Shown here: in pieces, positions 1-5,389 of the stretch
How the letters are laid out: every line of letters begins with the position of its first letter
Position numbering within the stretch: the stretch's first letter is position 1
Source: Micavibrio sp.
GTDB taxonomy: Bacteria; Pseudomonadota; Alphaproteobacteria; Micavibrionales; Micavibrionaceae
Direction: 5' to 3'
Length of the DNA: 5,389 nt
Assembly: GCA_027051315.1 (NCBI GenBank)
Contig: JALTZE010000056.1
Location: forward strand, 1-5,389
Program-made: the position numbers and the translations under genes
The notes under the pieces: generated by a model
What the model saw: only the letters and a program-made list of their open reading frames with translations
The model's database searches: none
Told to the model about the DNA's origin: nothing

Positions 1-149
1 AAAGCACTGTTTACATAAGCACCTGCAACTTTAAGTCTTGGAGGTATCATGTTGTCGTTTAATCTTGTCCACGAAGAAACTATAGCTTTTGTTCCTTTAT
101 CAATATCAATGTAATTTCCAAGTGGATATAAATAAATAGCTATTAACAA
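1..149 (-). pseudogene. ilvE: Branched-chain amino acid aminotransferase fragment (IlvE-like, class IV), 5'-truncated
   Basis: An open frame of 49 codons (positions 3-149) continues off the left edge. It reads IAIYLYPLGNYID, then VSSWTRLNDNMIPPRLKVAG, then AYVNSA. This matches the middle of class IV PLP aminotransferases: E. coli IlvE has VSSWNRAAPNTIPTAAKAGGNYLSS at the same place. The lysine in PPRLKVAG (codon at 30-32) aligns with the Schiff-base lysine. IlvE catalyses the last step of valine, leucine and isoleucine synthesis, moving an amino group from glutamate to the branched 2-oxoacids. A full gene would need about 110-120 more codons to the right, but an in-frame stop lies at 150-152, another at 171-173, and the space is occupied by an opposite-strand gene. 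Similarity stops sharply near 144-152, so the 5' end has been lost by rearrangement or at an assembly join. What lies left of the window is unknown. The family call is firm; the exact subfamily (IlvE versus D-amino acid or aminodeoxychorismate-lyase relatives) rests on the VSSW and YVNS blocks. Confidence 0.75.
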
Positions 150-173
150 TTAAAATATTCTTTTATATATTTA

Positions 174-185
174 TAACAGCTGTTA
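174..185. promoter_or_regulatory. 12-bp perfect palindrome upstream of the membrane protein gene
   Basis: TAACAGCTGTTA is identical to its reverse complement. It lies 36 bp before the start codon at 222 and about 25 bp from the point where the aminotransferase similarity ends. The position would suit a dimeric regulator's operator. No factor is recognised, there is only one copy, and a chance palindrome in AT-rich DNA is possible. Confidence 0.25.
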
Positions 186-221
186 CACTGCTTTGGTGAT
201 TTATGTTGTAGGATATTAAAT

Positions 222-623
222 ATGCGTATTTTAACAGGGCTTTTTACAGTAATAGGTATATTAATGGTATTACTATCCTTAGGTTCATTAGGGCATGATA
301 TATATTATGCTTATGAGAAAAAGCAAGCAATCTCATTAAGTCAGATAGGTTATTATTTCCAAACATATATTCCTGATTATTATGAAGCAATAAAAGATTC
401 TTTGGGTGATAATGATTATATTACATTGTCCAAATATTTTTATGATGCTTATACGGCATATTTTACTGGTGTTCTTGCTTTTGTGTTTTTGGGATTTGCT
501 TTTATTTTTGGAAGATTATGTGGGGAAGAATCTTCTACAGTAAGTTATAAAGACAGTAAAGCAAGCCCTTTTGCCAGAGGAAGCAGGTCCGAAGGAAAGA
601 AAATAGTTTATAAGAGAAAATAG
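222..623 (+). CDS. Small two-helix membrane protein, function unknown
   Basis: A 133-residue protein. Residues 5-25 form a strongly hydrophobic helix (GLFTVIGILMVLLSLGSLG) and residues 80-98 a second (YFTGVLAFVFLGFAFIFGR). The segment between them (about 26-79) is rich in tyrosine and acidic residues. The C-terminal tail (about 99-133) is hydrophilic and ends in a basic KGKK/KRK-type stretch (residues 125-133), which by the positive-inside rule places both ends in the cytoplasm and the middle loop in the periplasm. The ATG at 222 is preceded by AGGA at 210-213 with an 8-base gap, a good ribosome binding site that supports this start. Short two-helix proteins of this layout occur in many alphaproteobacteria without assigned function, and I recognise no catalytic motif. 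Its TAG stop (621-623) directly abuts the stop of the opposing hydrolase gene, with no terminator hairpin between. That it is a real gene is likely; its role is unknown. Confidence 0.75.
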   Translation: MRILTGLFTVIGILMVLLSLGSLGHDIYYAYEKKQAISLSQIGYYFQTYIPDYYEAIKDSLGDNDYITLSKYFYDAYTAYFTGVLAFVFLGFAFIFGRLCGEESSTVSYKDSKASPFARGSRSEGKKIVYKRK

Positions 624-1382
624 TTATAAACGACTTACTTCTTTGATGTTTGAATCTATTATTTCAAGCTCATCAGGTTTTGATAAGCGGTGGTCACCTT
701 CTTCTATAAAGATAAGTTTCTTATCATTAGATGATATTATCTCGTATATTTTGTTTGCTTTTTCATATGGAACATCGCTATCTTTTTTTCCTTGAATTAT
801 TCTTACTGGAATATTTATATCTAACCTCTTATCCAAAAGAAGATTTTTCTTGCCATCCATTATAAAATCATAAGTAAAAATATACGGCTCATCACTATAT
901 TCACTAGCTATTTTTATAATTCCTTTTTCTTTTATCTCATTTCTTTGAGCATCATTGAATTTATCATTATATATTTCTTCGGTAAAATCAGGGGCTGCTG
1001 CTATTCCTATCAGGGCTGATATTTTTTCTTTCATATCTCTTGCTACGATGAGTGATACCCACCCCCCCATTGATGAGCCAACAAGTACAGCTTTGCCATC
1101 AATAAGGTTATTTATAACATCTTTTGCATCATTTACCCATGTGCTGATATTACAATCTTGATATATTCCCTCTGATTTTCCATGCCCTGAGAAATCAAAT
1201 CTTATAAATGGTTGGTTTCTTTCTTTACATTGTTTTTCAATATATAAGGCTTTTGTTCCTTCTTTATCTGATTTAAGACCATGAAGAAAAACAACAGTTG
1301 GGAGATTATTCGTATTTTCTGGTTTATAACTTACATATGAAATATCAGCTAAACCCTCTCTTGATAAAATTTTAGAATTCAT
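624..1382 (-). CDS. Alpha/beta hydrolase (serine esterase/thioesterase type, ABHD10-like)
   Basis: A complete 252-residue single-domain alpha/beta hydrolase. Visible landmarks in order are: VVFLHGL at 30-36, giving the HG oxyanion-hole loop (H34-G35); RFDFSGHGKS at 61-70; the nucleophile elbow GSSMGG at 102-107 with Ser104 at the centre of GxSxG; QGKKDSDVP at 197-205, where Asp201 is the likely catalytic acid; and EEGDHRLS at 227-234 with His231 as the base. All three triad residues are therefore present. The size and the spacing, including GDHR, resemble the mitochondrial acyl-protein thioesterase ABHD10 and its bacterial relatives. Substrates could be acyl thioesters or small carboxyl esters, and the sequence does not decide. 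There is no signal peptide, so it is probably cytoplasmic. On the coding strand AGGT (1391-1394) lies 8 bases before the ATG. A G7 run covers the end of Met105 and both glycines 106-107, unusual in such AT-rich DNA and a possible frameshift hotspot. It is divergent from the glycosyltransferase operon and convergent with the small membrane protein. Confidence 0.9.
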   Translation of the reverse strand: MNSKILSREGLADISYVSYKPENTNNLPTVVFLHGLKSDKEGTKALYIEKQCKERNQPFIRFDFSGHGKSEGIYQDCNISTWVNDAKDVINNLIDGKAVLVGSSMGGWVSLIVARDMKEKISALIGIAAAPDFTEEIYNDKFNDAQRNEIKEKGIIKIASEYSDEPYIFTYDFIMDGKKNLLLDKRLDINIPVRIIQGKKDSDVPYEKANKIYEIISSNDKKLIFIEEGDHRLSKPDELEIIDSNIKEVSRL

Positions 1383-1451
1383 TGGTAAAAACCTATTTTT
1401 GATTTATATATGATGTTGTAAAAATTAAAACCGAACCAAAAGCATATATTT
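1383..1451. promoter_or_regulatory. Divergent intergenic spacer, probable two-way promoter region
   Basis: This 69-bp gap separates the start codons of the hydrolase (minus) and the family 4 glycosyltransferase (plus), so promoters for both must lie here or within the 5' ends of the genes. It is very AT-rich, with a TTTATATATGATG stretch at 1403-1415 that could serve as a -10 element in either direction. I could not find a well-spaced -35/-10 pair, and the plus-strand gene lacks a clear Shine-Dalgarno site. The regulatory call rests on gene arrangement. Confidence 0.35.
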
Positions 1452-2636
1452 ATGGATAGACAAAAGCAAACCATAATAAAGGAAGAAAATTCAAGTAAAA
1501 AACCTGTTATAGTACAGATTATACCAGAGCTTGGGCCCGGTGGTGCTGAACAAGGATGTATCGATATAGCATCAGAGCTGGTAAAAGCAGGCGCAAGGGC
1601 AATTGTAATATCAAATGGTGGGCATAGACTTCCAGAGCTACTTCGCCATGGGGCTGAGCATATTTTTATGCCAGTTCATAGCAAGAATCCCATTACCATG
1701 TTTATGAATATTTTTCGTATCAGAAAAATTATCAAAAAATATGATGTTGATATTGTACATGTTAGGAGCCGTGCTCCAGCTTGGAGTGCTCTTAGAGCTT
1801 GCAATGGTACAAATGCTCATTATATTGCTACGTGCCACGCGCCTTATAATATAAGCGGTAAACTGAAAAGATTCTATAATTCATCAATTACCAGAGCAGA
1901 AAAAATAATAGCAATATCAAATTATGTAGCTGAATATCTGAAAAATAATTATAATGTAAATAATGATAAGATAGAAGTTATACATAGAGGGATTCCCCTT
2001 GAAAAATTTCATCCTACGGCTGTTACTCCTGAACGTTTGGTAACACAAGAAAGAAATTGGAGAATACCAGATGGTTGTTCTGTAGTTATGATGCCTGGAA
2101 GGCTTACTAGATGGAAAGGTCATAATGTACTTATAAAGGCAATGGCTTTGATAAATAATCCTGATGTTATGTGCGTTCTGATTGGCTCTGACCAAGGAAG
2201 AAAAGAATATACCCAAGAACTTCACCAATTGATAAAAGAATATAATTTAGAAGAGAAAGTAAGAATTATAGAACATTGTGATGATATGCCCGCAGCATAT
2301 ATGCTTTCTACTGTTGTTGTATCAGCATCAACCGACCCAGAAGGATTTGGGAGAATCCCTGTGGAAGCTCAAGCAATGGGTAGACCCATAATTGCAACAG
2401 ACCACGGAGGAGCAAGAGAAACAATAGTAAGGGGAGAAACAGGTTGGCTTATCCCTCCTAATGACCCAGAGGCTCTGGCCCAATCTATAAATGAAGCTTT
2501 ATCCCTTGAGCCAACGCAAAGAGCAATCTTGGCGACAAGAGCAATGTCCCATATTGCAACATATTTTACAAAAGAGATTATGGCTGATAAAACATTAGCT
2601 GTTTATACTGATATTTTGAAAAATAAATATTTATAA
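1452..2636 (+). CDS. Glycosyltransferase family 4 (GT-B fold), probable LPS core or surface glycan synthesis
   Basis: A complete 394-residue GT-B retaining glycosyltransferase, the usual family length. The N-terminal acceptor domain (about 18-185) opens with VQIIPELGPGGAEQ, whose GGAE glycine-rich loop (30-33) is typical of family 4; it continues with DIVHVRSRAPAW (100-111) and IAISNYVAEYL (153-163). The C-terminal nucleotide-sugar domain (about 208-390) begins with MMPGRLTRWKGH (213-224), where Arg217 and Lys222 are the conserved donor-phosphate contacts. The EGFGRIPVE motif supplies the E-x7-E pair, Glu297 and Glu305, and ATDHGGARE (315-323) follows. It transfers a sugar from a nucleotide donor to an acceptor glycan or lipid on the cytoplasmic face of the inner membrane. 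The following gene, 28 bp downstream on the same strand, is a heptosyltransferase-like enzyme, which suggests LPS core assembly; the specific sugar cannot be read from sequence. It lacks a signal peptide and transmembrane helix. The start has no strong ribosome binding site, and residues 1-17 are non-conserved, so a slightly later start is conceivable. Confidence 0.9.
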   Translation: MDRQKQTIIKEENSSKKPVIVQIIPELGPGGAEQGCIDIASELVKAGARAIVISNGGHRLPELLRHGAEHIFMPVHSKNPITMFMNIFRIRKIIKKYDVDIVHVRSRAPAWSALRACNGTNAHYIATCHAPYNISGKLKRFYNSSITRAEKIIAISNYVAEYLKNNYNVNNDKIEVIHRGIPLEKFHPTAVTPERLVTQERNWRIPDGCSVVMMPGRLTRWKGHNVLIKAMALINNPDVMCVLIGSDQGRKEYTQELHQLIKEYNLEEKVRIIEHCDDMPAAYMLSTVVVSASTDPEGFGRIPVEAQAMGRPIIATDHGGARETIVRGETGWLIPPNDPEALAQSINEALSLEPTQRAILATRAMSHIATYFTKEIMADKTLAVYTDILKNKYL

Positions 2637-2664
2637 AATGAATTAAAATATAGGTATTTAATTT

Positions 2665-3579
2665 ATGTCTAAAAAAAAAATTCTGGTTATAAAACTTTCT
2701 GCTCTTGGAGATTTTTTCCAAGCGTTAGGACCTATGAAGGCAATTAGGAAACATCACCAAGATGCCAATATCACTCTTATGACTACAAAACCCTTTGAAA
2801 ATCTGGGAAAGAAAAGTGGTTATTTTGATGATGTAATTATTGATGATAGACCAAAATTTTATCAGATAACCAAATGGTTCAAATTAAGAAAAATTTTATC
2901 ACAAGGAAATTTTGATAGAGTTTATGATTTGCAGAATAATGATAGGACTTCTCTGTATTTTAGGCTTTTCTCTAAAAAACCTGAGTGGGTGGGGATTGCA
3001 AAAGGTGCCTCACATAGAAATAATTCAAAGCAAAGAACGCAGTCAAATGCATTTGAAGGACATAAACAAACATTAGCACTTGCAGGAATAGAAGATATTG
3101 ATATTGATAATTTAGATTGGATGGTTTCTGATATTTCTAAATTTAATCTTCCTGATAATTTTGCTATTTTGATTCCTGGCTCATCTCCTGTACATCCTGA
3201 AAAAAGATGGCCTGCTAAATATTATATAGAATTGTCAAGATATTTACTGAATAATGGTTGCACTCCCGTAATAATAGGAGGAGAAGCAGAAAAAGATGTA
3301 ACATCTGTTATAGCTTCTTCGGATAGTAGGATAATTGACCTTACAGGTAAAACAGACTTATTTGATATAGCTGAGCTTGGAAGAAAGGCAAAATATACAA
3401 TAGGAAATGATACAGGACCACTGCATATCATAAGTCTAACAAATTGCAAGACTGTTTGTTTTTATTGTCTTAAAAAATCAAATCCTTTAAAACATACTCC
3501 ATTAGGAAAAAATACCATAACTATGCAAGATGATAACCTTGAAAATATAAATGTAAAAAAGGTTATAGAAATTTTGTAA
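2665..3579 (+). CDS. Glycosyltransferase family 9 (ADP-heptose:LPS heptosyltransferase-like)
   Basis: A complete 304-residue family 9 glycosyltransferase, close to the normal length of WaaC/WaaF proteins (about 320-350). The start ILVIKLSALGDFFQALGP carries the family's GD signature; Asp16 corresponds to the catalytic-base aspartate of heptosyltransferases. The C-terminal domain shows LIPGSSPVHPEKRWPAKYY (169-187), the donor-binding PG(S)S...KRWP block, then PVIIGGEAEKD (201-211) and IGNDTGPLHI (246-255), the conserved D-T/S-GPxH donor site. In well-studied relatives the donor is ADP-heptose and the acceptor is Kdo-lipid A or the growing inner core; heptose use here is inferred. The AGG at 2652-2654 sits about 10 bases before the ATG. 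The 28-bp gap after the family 4 gene supports one operon. Ten consecutive A's (2671-2680) cover codons 3-5 and part of 6, a slippage-prone tract at the very start of the frame. A pair of cysteines near 265-268 is unremarkable. The enzyme is soluble or membrane-peripheral in the cytoplasm. Confidence 0.88.
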   Translation: MSKKKILVIKLSALGDFFQALGPMKAIRKHHQDANITLMTTKPFENLGKKSGYFDDVIIDDRPKFYQITKWFKLRKILSQGNFDRVYDLQNNDRTSLYFRLFSKKPEWVGIAKGASHRNNSKQRTQSNAFEGHKQTLALAGIEDIDIDNLDWMVSDISKFNLPDNFAILIPGSSPVHPEKRWPAKYYIELSRYLLNNGCTPVIIGGEAEKDVTSVIASSDSRIIDLTGKTDLFDIAELGRKAKYTIGNDTGPLHIISLTNCKTVCFYCLKKSNPLKHTPLGKNTITMQDDNLENINVKKVIEIL

Positions 3580-3642
3580 ATATTTATAGAAATTTTTGCA
3601 AAATCCTTTTGAATGAAAATAATATCCATGTCTTTTCAATTG

Positions 3643-3670
3643 TTGGAATAAATAGTTTGAAATATATAGA
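3643..3670 (+). promoter_or_regulatory. Candidate sigma70-type promoter for the L,D-transpeptidase
   Basis: TTGGAA (3643-3648) and TATAGA (3665-3670) are separated by 16 bp and lie 47 bp before the chosen ATG at 3718. The 138-bp gap after the family 9 gene is larger than the other same-strand spacing, consistent with a separate promoter. AT-rich DNA yields such matches often. No terminator hairpin is visible in this gap; the only symmetry is TTTTGCAAAA at 3594-3603, too short to end transcription convincingly. Confidence 0.3.
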
Positions 3671-3717
3671 TTTAATGGCTAAATAATTTGGATATTAATT
3701 TTTATTCGGTGTTTTTG

Positions 3718-4623
3718 ATGTTCTCTTTTACAAGACTGGCTGTTCTTTTTATTTTTTTGTTACCTTTATATTCGGCAAATGCCTCAGACTCATCTGTTGG
3801 GAAAATTACCGAATATATCGCATCAGGTGAAGATAGTTTAGTTTCGATTGCTCGTAAATATGGGGTTGGTTATGTTGAGATGAGAGCCGCTAATCCCAAG
3901 ATTGACCCTTGGATAATAAAAAAAGGAACAAAGATAATAGTTCCTACCATGCATATACTTCCAAATATAGAAAAAGAAGGTATTGTTGTGAATCTGCCTG
4001 AAATGAGATTATATGCATATATTTATGGAGAAGATGACCCTGTTACCTTTCCAATAGGTATAGGTAGATTAGGACTTTCCACACCTGTTGGAACAACAAA
4101 AATTGTAAGAAAGATGGAAAACCCAACATGGAGACCTACTCAAAGAATGCGTGATGAAGACCCTTCATTGCCTGTTTCTGTTCCCCCTGGTCCTGATAAT
4201 CCTTTGGGAACGCATATTTTATATTTTGGTTGGCCTACTTATGGTATTCATGGAACAAATAAACCATATGGAATAGGGAGAAGGGTGAGTAGTGGCTGTA
4301 TAAGGCTTTACCCAGAAGATATTGAGCAATTTTATCATATGGTTCCTGTTGGTACTAAGGTAAGGGTTATAGACCAAGCTGTTAAAGTAGGCTGGGTAGG
4401 GAATAAATTATATATGGAAGCACATACAGAGATGAGCCAAGTCTATCAAATGGAAGAATATGGTAAAGTTGATAATTATGGTCTTACAGATAATCAGATG
4501 CTTCTTATCCTAGAAGAAGCAGGGGAATATGCAAAGGAGCTTGATTGGAAAATGATAAGAAAAGCGATAAAGGAACGCTCAGGTTTGCCTGTTGTTATAG
4601 CCGAAATATCTGTTAAAGAATAA
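3718..4623 (+). CDS. Secreted LysM/YkuD-domain L,D-transpeptidase (ErfK/YbiS/YcfS/YnhG family)
   Basis: A 301-residue periplasmic enzyme from the ATG at 3718. The N-terminus is a clear signal peptide: Arg6, a hydrophobic core LAVLFIFLLPLY, then an Ala-Asn-Ala cleavage site (about residues 19-21). A degenerate LysM peptidoglycan-binding domain (about 28-78) follows, with GEDSLVSIARKYGVGYVEM and ANPKIDPW. The YkuD catalytic domain (about 87-218) has VPPGPDNPLG (155-164), the histidine in GIHGTN (His178) and SSGCIRLYPEDI with nucleophile Cys194. Both key residues are present, so it should be active. It uses the tetrapeptide stem to form 3-3 peptidoglycan cross-links or to attach outer-membrane proteins; family members do one or the other and the sequence does not say which. 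Residues 219-301 form a C-terminal extension with a helical, charged end. An in-frame TTG at 3688 would add 10 residues, but the ATG gives a normal signal peptide; neither has a strong ribosome binding site. The 3' end overlaps the opposing small membrane gene by 11 bp. Confidence 0.92.
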   Translation: MFSFTRLAVLFIFLLPLYSANASDSSVGKITEYIASGEDSLVSIARKYGVGYVEMRAANPKIDPWIIKKGTKIIVPTMHILPNIEKEGIVVNLPEMRLYAYIYGEDDPVTFPIGIGRLGLSTPVGTTKIVRKMENPTWRPTQRMRDEDPSLPVSVPPGPDNPLGTHILYFGWPTYGIHGTNKPYGIGRRVSSGCIRLYPEDIEQFYHMVPVGTKVRVIDQAVKVGWVGNKLYMEAHTEMSQVYQMEEYGKVDNYGLTDNQMLLILEEAGEYAKELDWKMIRKAIKERSGLPVVIAEISVKE

Positions 4624-4924
4624 ATCCAGATTTTATAAATATTACTATTGCTACCCAATATATAAGGGGGCTGATGATACAGCTCCATCTAAATATAGTT
4701 TTTATAGCACCTGATTTCATGAATATAGCTATGAAAGATGGGATAAGAGATATTAACCATATAATTATTGGAATTTTAAAAAGTAAATAAAATTGAATCG
4801 TTGTTTCGTCCCCGTTTTCCGGAGGAGGTATTATTCCAGACGACATAATCTTGATGAAGGCAAAATTCATTATAAATAAGCCAAGAACAGGAAGAATGAT
4901 AAAAAGGGCAATGTTTTTTATCAT
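4613..4924 (-). CDS. Small three-helix inner-membrane protein, function unknown
   Basis: A 103-residue, very hydrophobic protein. Three membrane segments are visible: about 4-26 (IALFIILPVLGLFIMNFAF), 45-69 (FYLLFKIPIIIWLISLIPSF and on) and 80-97 (ending VAIVIFIK). The first loop (27-44, with PPPENGDE) is acidic, and the second (70-79, KSGAIKTIFR) is basic, so the positive-inside rule predicts a cytoplasmic N-terminus and a periplasmic C-terminus. This consistent topology, rather than recognised homology, is the reason to accept it as a gene. No family is recognised and no catalytic motif is seen. Its TAA stop lies inside the last codons of the convergent L,D-transpeptidase, giving an 11-bp tail-to-tail overlap. 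There is no good Shine-Dalgarno site before the ATG at 4924. It is the last bacterial-looking gene: the DNA upstream of it (to the right) soon changes to eukaryote-like sequence, so its promoter may be partly missing. Confidence 0.6.
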   Translation of the reverse strand: MIKNIALFIILPVLGLFIMNFAFIKIMSSGIIPPPENGDETTIQFYLLFKIPIIIWLISLIPSFIAIFMKSGAIKTIFRWSCIISPLIYWVAIVIFIKSGFIL

Positions 4925-4964
4925 ATATAATTTTATTAAATTTAAGTTTTAGTCTTTATAAAAA

Positions 4965-5389
4965 TGTAACTAACCTCTCATGGCTGGGACTAAGTAACTG
5001 ATTAATTTATTGAATTTATTACTGCTTGTAATTTCCCTCTGATATGGATTTAATAAAACTTTACTTCTTCCAACAACAGATTAGAAATCATTCTGTGGTT
5101 TGTTCGTTTGTGTGGAGAAGTAAATTCTAGCTAAAGCTCCAAACACTGATGTTCTATAAATACAGGGAACTGTTTATTTCAATATTTACTTTTAAGTTAT
5201 TATTTTAGTACATTTTATAAAATTCAAACAAACTATTTTACTGAAACAAGAGGAAAGTTTGTGAACAAGTGTGTGTGTGTGTGTATGTGTATGTGTGTGT
5301 GTGTATGTGTGAGTGTGTGTGTGTGTGTGAGTGTGTGTGTGTCTATCCCCAGATATTTTATATGCACCATACCAGACAGAATAAAACAT
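4965..5389. other. Gene-free, eukaryote-like flanking sequence (left boundary approximate)
   Basis: No convincing coding frame exists on either strand here: all frames are broken by frequent stops, and the one longer frame is only a translation of the dinucleotide repeat. The stretch from about 4965 to 5268 holds no recognisable RNA gene, terminator or mobile-element end. It is followed by a long GT microsatellite and then unique sequence. The change from dense genes to repeat-bearing non-coding DNA suggests animal nuclear DNA. The exact boundary cannot be fixed by eye and may lie anywhere between 4925 and about 5260. Confidence 0.5.
5269..5342. repeat. Imperfect (GT)n / (CA)n microsatellite, 37 units
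   Basis: A 74-bp dinucleotide tract that keeps strict GT phase throughout. It has five single-base interruptions, all to A: at 5285, 5291 and 5305 in place of G, and at 5312 and 5330 in place of T. No insertion or deletion breaks the phase. CA/GT microsatellites of this length are common in animal genomes and rare in bacteria. Read on the minus strand it gives a meaningless His-Thr repeat. Confidence 0.97.

Noticed and set aside
955..1161. Plus-strand 68-codon frame inside the hydrolase gene
   Set aside because: It lies opposite a hydrolase with a full catalytic triad and has no recognisable protein features; it is a shadow frame.
1917..2228. Minus-strand 103-codon frame inside the family 4 glycosyltransferase
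   Set aside because: The plus-strand frame carries all family motifs through this region; the opposite frame is low-complexity Ile/Tyr/Ser sequence created by AT-rich codons.
3594..3603. TTTTGCAAAA palindrome after the family 9 gene as a terminator
   Set aside because: The possible stem is too short and AT-rich, with no loop and no following T-run, so it would not form a stable intrinsic terminator.
3688..3717. TTG start adding ten residues to the L,D-transpeptidase
   Set aside because: The ATG at 3718 gives a standard signal peptide with charge, core and Ala-Asn-Ala site in the right places; the extension adds a second hydrophobic stretch and has no better ribosome binding site.
4821..4829. 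GGAGGAGGT on the plus strand, a strong Shine-Dalgarno look-alike
   Set aside because: No start codon and open frame follows at a suitable distance; on the other strand it encodes the Pro-rich loop of the small membrane protein.
5192..5389. Minus-strand frame encoding a His-Thr repeat protein
   Set aside because: It is only the translation of the CA strand of the microsatellite; the flanking residues show no protein-like pattern and there is no ribosome binding site.
1..5389. CRISPR array, tRNA/rRNA gene, insertion sequence or toxin-antitoxin/defence system
   Set aside because: No regularly spaced direct repeats, no cloverleaf or rRNA-like blocks, no transposase and no paired inverted ends were seen; the genes present are metabolic or envelope functions.

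Overview
The window is AT-rich and most of it, roughly positions 1-4960, reads as bacterial DNA: tightly packed, intron-free reading frames with short gaps, Shine-Dalgarno-like sites and convergent genes whose stop codons touch or overlap. The gene content points to a Gram-negative bacterium: lipopolysaccharide-type glycosyltransferases (a GT-B family 4 enzyme and a family 9 heptosyltransferase-like enzyme) and a secreted LysM/YkuD L,D-transpeptidase that acts on peptidoglycan. The low GC content, the ABHD10-like hydrolase and the transpeptidase sequence suggest an alphaproteobacterium, possibly host-associated. That placement is an inference from family resemblance, not a search result.

Layout. 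Positions 1-149 (minus) hold the middle of a branched-chain amino acid aminotransferase, including its PLP lysine, but the 5' part of the gene is missing and is replaced by unrelated sequence. Positions 222-623 (plus) encode a two-helix membrane protein. It converges with an alpha/beta hydrolase at 624-1382 (minus), the two stop codons abutting. From a short divergent spacer, a two-gene operon runs rightward: a family 4 glycosyltransferase (1452-2636) and a family 9 glycosyltransferase (2665-3579). After a 138-bp gap comes the L,D-transpeptidase (3718-4623), whose 3' end overlaps a convergent small three-helix membrane protein (4613-4924, minus). The two glycosyltransferases probably build the LPS core or another surface glycan, while the transpeptidase cross-links peptidoglycan or anchors proteins to it, so the centre of the window is envelope biogenesis.

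From about 4965 to the end the character changes. There is no credible gene, and the sequence ends in a 74-bp GT/CA microsatellite with point interruptions, a pattern typical of animal nuclear DNA and very rare in bacteria. The window therefore looks like a bacterial segment joined to eukaryotic sequence. The join may be a real integration of symbiont DNA into a host genome or a chimeric assembly; sequence alone cannot decide. The truncated aminotransferase at the other end is a second possible breakpoint. I see no novel defence or mobile system; the junctions are the most notable feature.
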